From Flavobacterium limnosediminis JC2902 (lineage in GTDB: Bacteria; Bacteroidota; Bacteroidia; Flavobacteriales; Flavobacteriaceae), in the NCBI RefSeq assembly GCF_000498535.1, contig NZ_AVGG01000001.1, forward strand, positions 62,001 through 126,000: a DNA stretch of 64,000 nucleotides, read 5' to 3'. Position numbers and translations under genes: made by a program. The notes beneath the pieces were generated by a model, which made no database searches, was not told the origin of the DNA, and was given only the letters and a program-made list of their open reading frames with translations. Below, piece after piece: positions 61,190 to 64,000 of this stretch (position 1 is its first letter; each line of letters begins with the position of its first letter).

Positions 61190-62104
61190 GTGGAACAAAC
61201 ATTTTACAGCAACGGTAAACTATTACTGACTGGAGAATACGTAGTACTTGATGGCGCAAAAGCACTGGCCATACCCACGAAATTTGGGCAGTACCTTCGT
61301 GTTTACCCGGGAAAAAACAATACGATTTCATGGACCAGTTATGATCAGGACGGTTCTGTTTGGTTCGACGATGAAATTCTGTTCAGCGACATTAAAAACA
61401 AAAAACAGTTTGATTCGTCGCTTATCATAAAAAACACACTGATTGAAATCTTACATCAGGCATACCGGCAAAGCTCATATTTCCTTGATAATTCTGAAGG
61501 TTACGTCATCACAACGCATTTAACCTTTCCAAGATTTTGGGGATTGGGAACATCTTCCACCCTAATAAACAACATTGGCCAGTGGTTAAAAATTGACGCT
61601 TTTGAATTGCTTCGAAAAAGTTTTGGAGGAAGCGGTTATGACATAGCCTGTGCACAGTATGACACTCCGATTCTATACCATTTGGAAAACGAAAAACCAT
61701 GTATTGAATCCATTTCCTTTGCCCCGGCATTTGCAGAAAATCTCTATTTTGTATACCTGAACCAAAAGCAAAGCAGCAAGGCGGCAATTGCAGCTTATTA
61801 CCACAAGCAGCCACAGATTTCGAAAACGATTGAGAAAATCAATGCCATTACAGCCAATATCTTAAAGACAGAAGACAGCACCCTATTTTCAGAATTACTC
61901 GAACATCATGAAATAATAATGTCGCATGTACTGGAAATGCAGACTGTAAAGGAAGCTTTTTTTCCTGACTTCGAAGGCACCATAAAAAGTCTCGGAGCCT
62001 GGGGAGGTGATTTTGTACTGGTAGTTTCAGATGAAGACCCAACACCCTATTTTGAAAAAAGAGGCTATTCTATTATTGTACGATTCAACGATATGATAAA
62101 ATAA
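61190..62104 (+). CDS. GYDIA-family GHMP kinase (mevalonate-pathway type)
   Basis: Small-molecule kinase of the GHMP superfamily. I use the GTG at 61190 (translated VEQTFYSNGKLLLTGEYVVL, 304 residues); an earlier ATG at 61121 lies inside mvaA and adds non-family sequence. The GHMP ATP-binding loop is present as FPRFWGLGTSSTLINN, and the later FGGSGYDIACAQYDTP gives the family its name. C-terminal GHMP motif: LGAWGGDFVLVVSD. Because it directly follows HMG-CoA reductase it probably phosphorylates mevalonate or a mevalonate phosphate, but the exact acceptor of this subfamily is not established to my knowledge. Confidence 0.85.
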   Translation: MEQTFYSNGKLLLTGEYVVLDGAKALAIPTKFGQYLRVYPGKNNTISWTSYDQDGSVWFDDEILFSDIKNKKQFDSSLIIKNTLIEILHQAYRQSSYFLDNSEGYVITTHLTFPRFWGLGTSSTLINNIGQWLKIDAFELLRKSFGGSGYDIACAQYDTPILYHLENEKPCIESISFAPAFAENLYFVYLNQKQSSKAAIAAYYHKQPQISKTIEKINAITANILKTEDSTLFSELLEHHEIIMSHVLEMQTVKEAFFPDFEGTIKSLGAWGGDFVLVVSDEDPTPYFEKRGYSIIVRFNDMIK

Positions 62105-62131
62105 AAAACGCTCCTATTTGGAGCGTTTTTT
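62103..62131 (+). terminator. bidirectional terminator after the mevalonate genes
   Basis: Perfect 12-bp stem AAAAAACGCTCC (62103-62114) with GGAGCGTTTTTT (62120-62131), 5-nt loop, overlapping the stop codon of the kinase gene. It also lies 25 nt past the stop of the convergent PpiD gene. Confidence 0.92.
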
Positions 62132-62155
62132 ATTATAATTCATCAGAATTAATTC

Positions 62156-64000
62156 CTATTGAAATTCAACTCTGTTATCTTCGATTTCAGCTCCACTCTT
62201 AAGTGCAGTAACAATTCTGCCTGAAGCTGAACCTTGGTTTTGTGCCTTAACTTTCGTTACATACATACCATAATCCGGTAAAGCAGGAGCTTTTACCATA
62301 GTTTTTGTTCTCACCATGTAAACACCCATTTCACCATCAATTAATTTTGATGTTTTACCTGCAGCTAAACCAAATGCCTTACCTACAACTTTAGGCTCGT
62401 AACCTACATTTGGAACTGAAGGATTGGAAAGTGTTACAGCAGTAGCATTCATAACACTTGCTCCTGATTTTTGAGCAACTGCTTCCAAAGTGGCACCAGC
62501 CATTTTAGCTCTGATTAATTCTGCTTTCTTTTTATTTCTTAAGATAGGCTCCACAGCTGATCTACCTTGCTCCAAAGACATTAAACCCGTTTCATTTTTA
62601 GCTTTTACCCTTGCAACGATATGTCCCTGTAAATTGTCGAATTTCTTAACATCACCTTCTTTAGTGTCTTTATTAAATGCCCACGAAACAACCGCTCTTT
62701 GGCTTCCCACTACAGGCAGATACTCATCAGTACCTTTTACGCTTGCAGGGTTGATCGTTAACTTAGCCTCTTTTGCTACAGTTGCAAAATCTTTCTCGTT
62801 AGCATCCGCTTCAAATTTGGTAGCTTTTGTATAGATCTGATCTGCTGTAGTTTCAGACGGCTCAATTTTTCTGGCAACAGTAGCCAAACGAACTGCATCG
62901 TATTTAGCGTCTACCTTCATCACGTGGTACCCGAATTCCGTTTCAACAACTCCCATAGTTCCCACCGGGCTATTGAATACGAAATCGTTAAACGGTTTCA
63001 CCATTTGGCCTTTTGTAATATTATCATAAACACCACCGTTTTGTTTAGACCCGGTATCATCCGTGTTCATCATTGCTAACATTGGGAAACTTCCCGGATT
63101 AGCCTTAACCTGTGCCAACAATTCGTCAGCTTTTGCTTTAGCTTCCTCTTTAGTACGTTTCACTGCGGCAGGAGCTTTACTTCCTTCATAAGAAAGTAAA
63201 ATATGACTTGCTTTTGCAGTTCCCCCTGATTGTCTTCCCATCATTTTAGACAAACAGTAGTAACCATTGTAAATGTATGGTCCGAAAACTTCACCTTGAG
63301 GCAAATTGAATAACTGCTCCTGATTTTCTAATGGTAAATCTTTTTTAGCAACATACGAAGAATCGTATTTGATGTCTGAATTTGAATTCACAAACTCTTC
63401 CGCATTAATTGCAGCCTTAAATCCAGGCAATGTATCATTTTTACCCGTTTTTTCATTGTAAACCACTCTTCCGGACAACAATCCGTTGATAGTAGTTTTC
63501 ATTTCTGTTTCATCTGCCGCAGATGGTTTGTTCTCAATAAAAACAAACTCGATATCTCTTGAATTTTCAGATTTGTATTTCTTCTCGTTCTTTTTCATGT
63601 AATCCATGATTTCAGAATCGGAAACTTTAACCTGATCGTCTTTGATTGTGGAATAAGCAACAGTCACATAATCAAAATCAACTTTATCATTTTCGACAGC
63701 ATAAGCCGCTTTCGCTTCAATTTTTGTAGCCACCAATCCAGATTTGATCATGGTAGTGTACATTTGCTCGGTAGCCATCTGCTCAACCTGTTTTTCAAAA
63801 TCCAACCAAGCTTTCCATTGCTCCGGCTGGGAACTTTTGATGGTTGCCAAATATTCATTGAATTTATTTACATCGAAAATACCGGCAGTATTTAAAAACT
63901 GAGGATTTTGTGCAAAATTTGGATTTTGCTTCATTACGTCCAACAATTGGTCTTTCCCAATTTTCAAACCTAATTTCTCATATTCTCCCTCTAAAAGGAT
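62156..64000 (-). CDS. PpiD-like periplasmic peptidyl-prolyl isomerase (N-terminus beyond window edge)
   Basis: Membrane-anchored chaperone / proline isomerase for exported proteins. The frame is open through base 64000 and about 615 residues are visible; the N-terminal anchor and start lie outside. The visible part starts in the SurA_N-type chaperone domain (LLDVMKQNPNFAQNPQFLNT, FDVNKFNEYLATIK). The parvulin domain is at about 62840-63230: KASHILLSYEGS, then GGVYDNITKGQMVKPFNDFV and GTMGVVETEFGYHVMKVD. A second, diverged PPIase-like region and a C-terminal chaperone segment (GEMGVYMVRTKTMVKAPALP) follow, as in PpiD. Ends with a shared terminator. Confidence 0.9.
   Translation of the reverse strand: MLLEGEYEKLGLKIGKDQLLDVMKQNPNFAQNPQFLNTAGIFDVNKFNEYLATIKSSQPEQWKAWLDFEKQVEQMATEQMYTTMIKSGLVATKIEAKAAYAVENDKVDFDYVTVAYSTIKDDQVKVSDSEIMDYMKKNEKKYKSENSRDIEFVFIENKPSAADETEMKTTINGLLSGRVVYNEKTGKNDTLPGFKAAINAEEFVNSNSDIKYDSSYVAKKDLPLENQEQLFNLPQGEVFGPYIYNGYYCLSKMMGRQSGGTAKASHILLSYEGSKAPAAVKRTKEEAKAKADELLAQVKANPGSFPMLAMMNTDDTGSKQNGGVYDNITKGQMVKPFNDFVFNSPVGTMGVVETEFGYHVMKVDAKYDAVRLATVARKIEPSETTADQIYTKATKFEADANEKDFATVAKEAKLTINPASVKGTDEYLPVVGSQRAVVSWAFNKDTKEGDVKKFDNLQGHIVARVKAKNETGLMSLEQGRSAVEPILRNKKKAELIRAKMAGATLEAVAQKSGASVMNATAVTLSNPSVPNVGYEPKVVGKAFGLAAGKTSKLIDGEMGVYMVRTKTMVKAPALPDYGMYVTKVKAQNQGSASGRIVTALKSGAEIEDNRVEFQ

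Noticed and set aside
63965-63967. TTG as the start of the PpiD-like gene
   Set aside because: The frame stays open to the window end and the visible protein begins in mid-domain, without signal or membrane anchor, so the true start is outside.
1-64000. Many additional open frames of 60-130 codons overlapping the listed genes on the other strand or in other frames
   Set aside because: They are shadows of conserved genes, start without promoters, and have protein composition unlike real proteins (for example reversed leucine/serine/phenylalanine-rich strings antisense to hppA).
1-64000. tRNA or rRNA genes, CRISPR arrays, prophage or insertion sequences
   Set aside because: No cloverleaf with a TTC-loop, no regularly spaced repeats with unique spacers, no transposase or integrase motifs, and no flanking inverted repeats with target duplications were seen.

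Overview
The window looks like a chromosome segment from a Flavobacterium-like member of the Bacteroidota. The evidence is a MreBCD-PBP2-RodA cluster, a PorT-type component of type IX secretion (T9SS) and a protein carrying a T9SS sorting tail, a lipoprotein form of TamA (TamL type), a CarboxypepD_reg-DUF5686 outer-membrane protein, mevalonate-pathway genes of the class II HMG-CoA reductase and GYDIA-kinase type, and repeated use of the Bacteroidota -7 promoter box TAnnTTTG without Shine-Dalgarno sites. The DNA is AT-rich and mostly packed with housekeeping genes. I see no rRNA, tRNA, CRISPR array, prophage or insertion sequence.

Layout. 1-9.2 kb, minus strand: a GH20 hexosaminidase cut by the left edge, a membrane ion-pumping pyrophosphatase with an unusual cysteine-rich tail, soluble pyrophosphatase, an AlkA-like glycosylase, a DUF5686 protein and pyruvate dehydrogenase E1-beta. 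9.4-13.1 kb: a FISUMP-domain lipoprotein diverging from a leucine-rich-repeat T9SS substrate. 13.4-19.7 kb, plus strand: etfB-etfA, a bifunctional-nuclease protein, thyA, a MORN/TonB-C protein, a membrane gene broken by an in-frame TGA, a 2TM protein and folA. 19.7-29.4 kb: a small membrane protein, menG-porT, a TrmH-type RNA methyltransferase diverging from tamL, fbaA, accD, a DUF4239 protein and a MacB-type permease. 29.7-36.9 kb: purH, then mreB-mreC-mreD-mrdA-rodA with overlapping ends. 36.9-44.9 kb: a secreted nuclease, a lysine/glutamate-rich coiled-coil protein, a Prc-type protease, surE-(small membrane protein)-lpxB and comEC. 44.9-53.1 kb, minus strand: a peptide-use island of two thioredoxin-fold proteins, three POT peptide transporters and a DPP-IV-like peptidase. 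53.3-59.8 kb: one 2169-residue hybrid sensor kinase. 59.9-64 kb: HMG-CoA reductase with a GYDIA-family kinase, and a PpiD-like isomerase cut by the right edge.

How the genes fit together. The secreted DPP-IV-like enzyme should release dipeptides that the three POT transporters import, and the giant sensor kinase starts divergently beside it. MreBCD, PBP2 and RodA form the elongation machinery. TamL, DUF5686, LpxB, PorT and PpiD all serve envelope biogenesis. thyA and folA close the thymidylate-folate cycle. The two pyrophosphatases sit side by side and act on the same substrate.

I found no convincing wholly new multi-gene system. The most notable signals are the Cys/His/Met-rich tail on the membrane pyrophosphatase, the size and architecture of the hybrid kinase, the AccD without zinc-ribbon cysteines, the gene broken by a single TGA, and several families of intergenic repeats and hairpins. 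All functions are assigned by reading motifs; no database search was possible.
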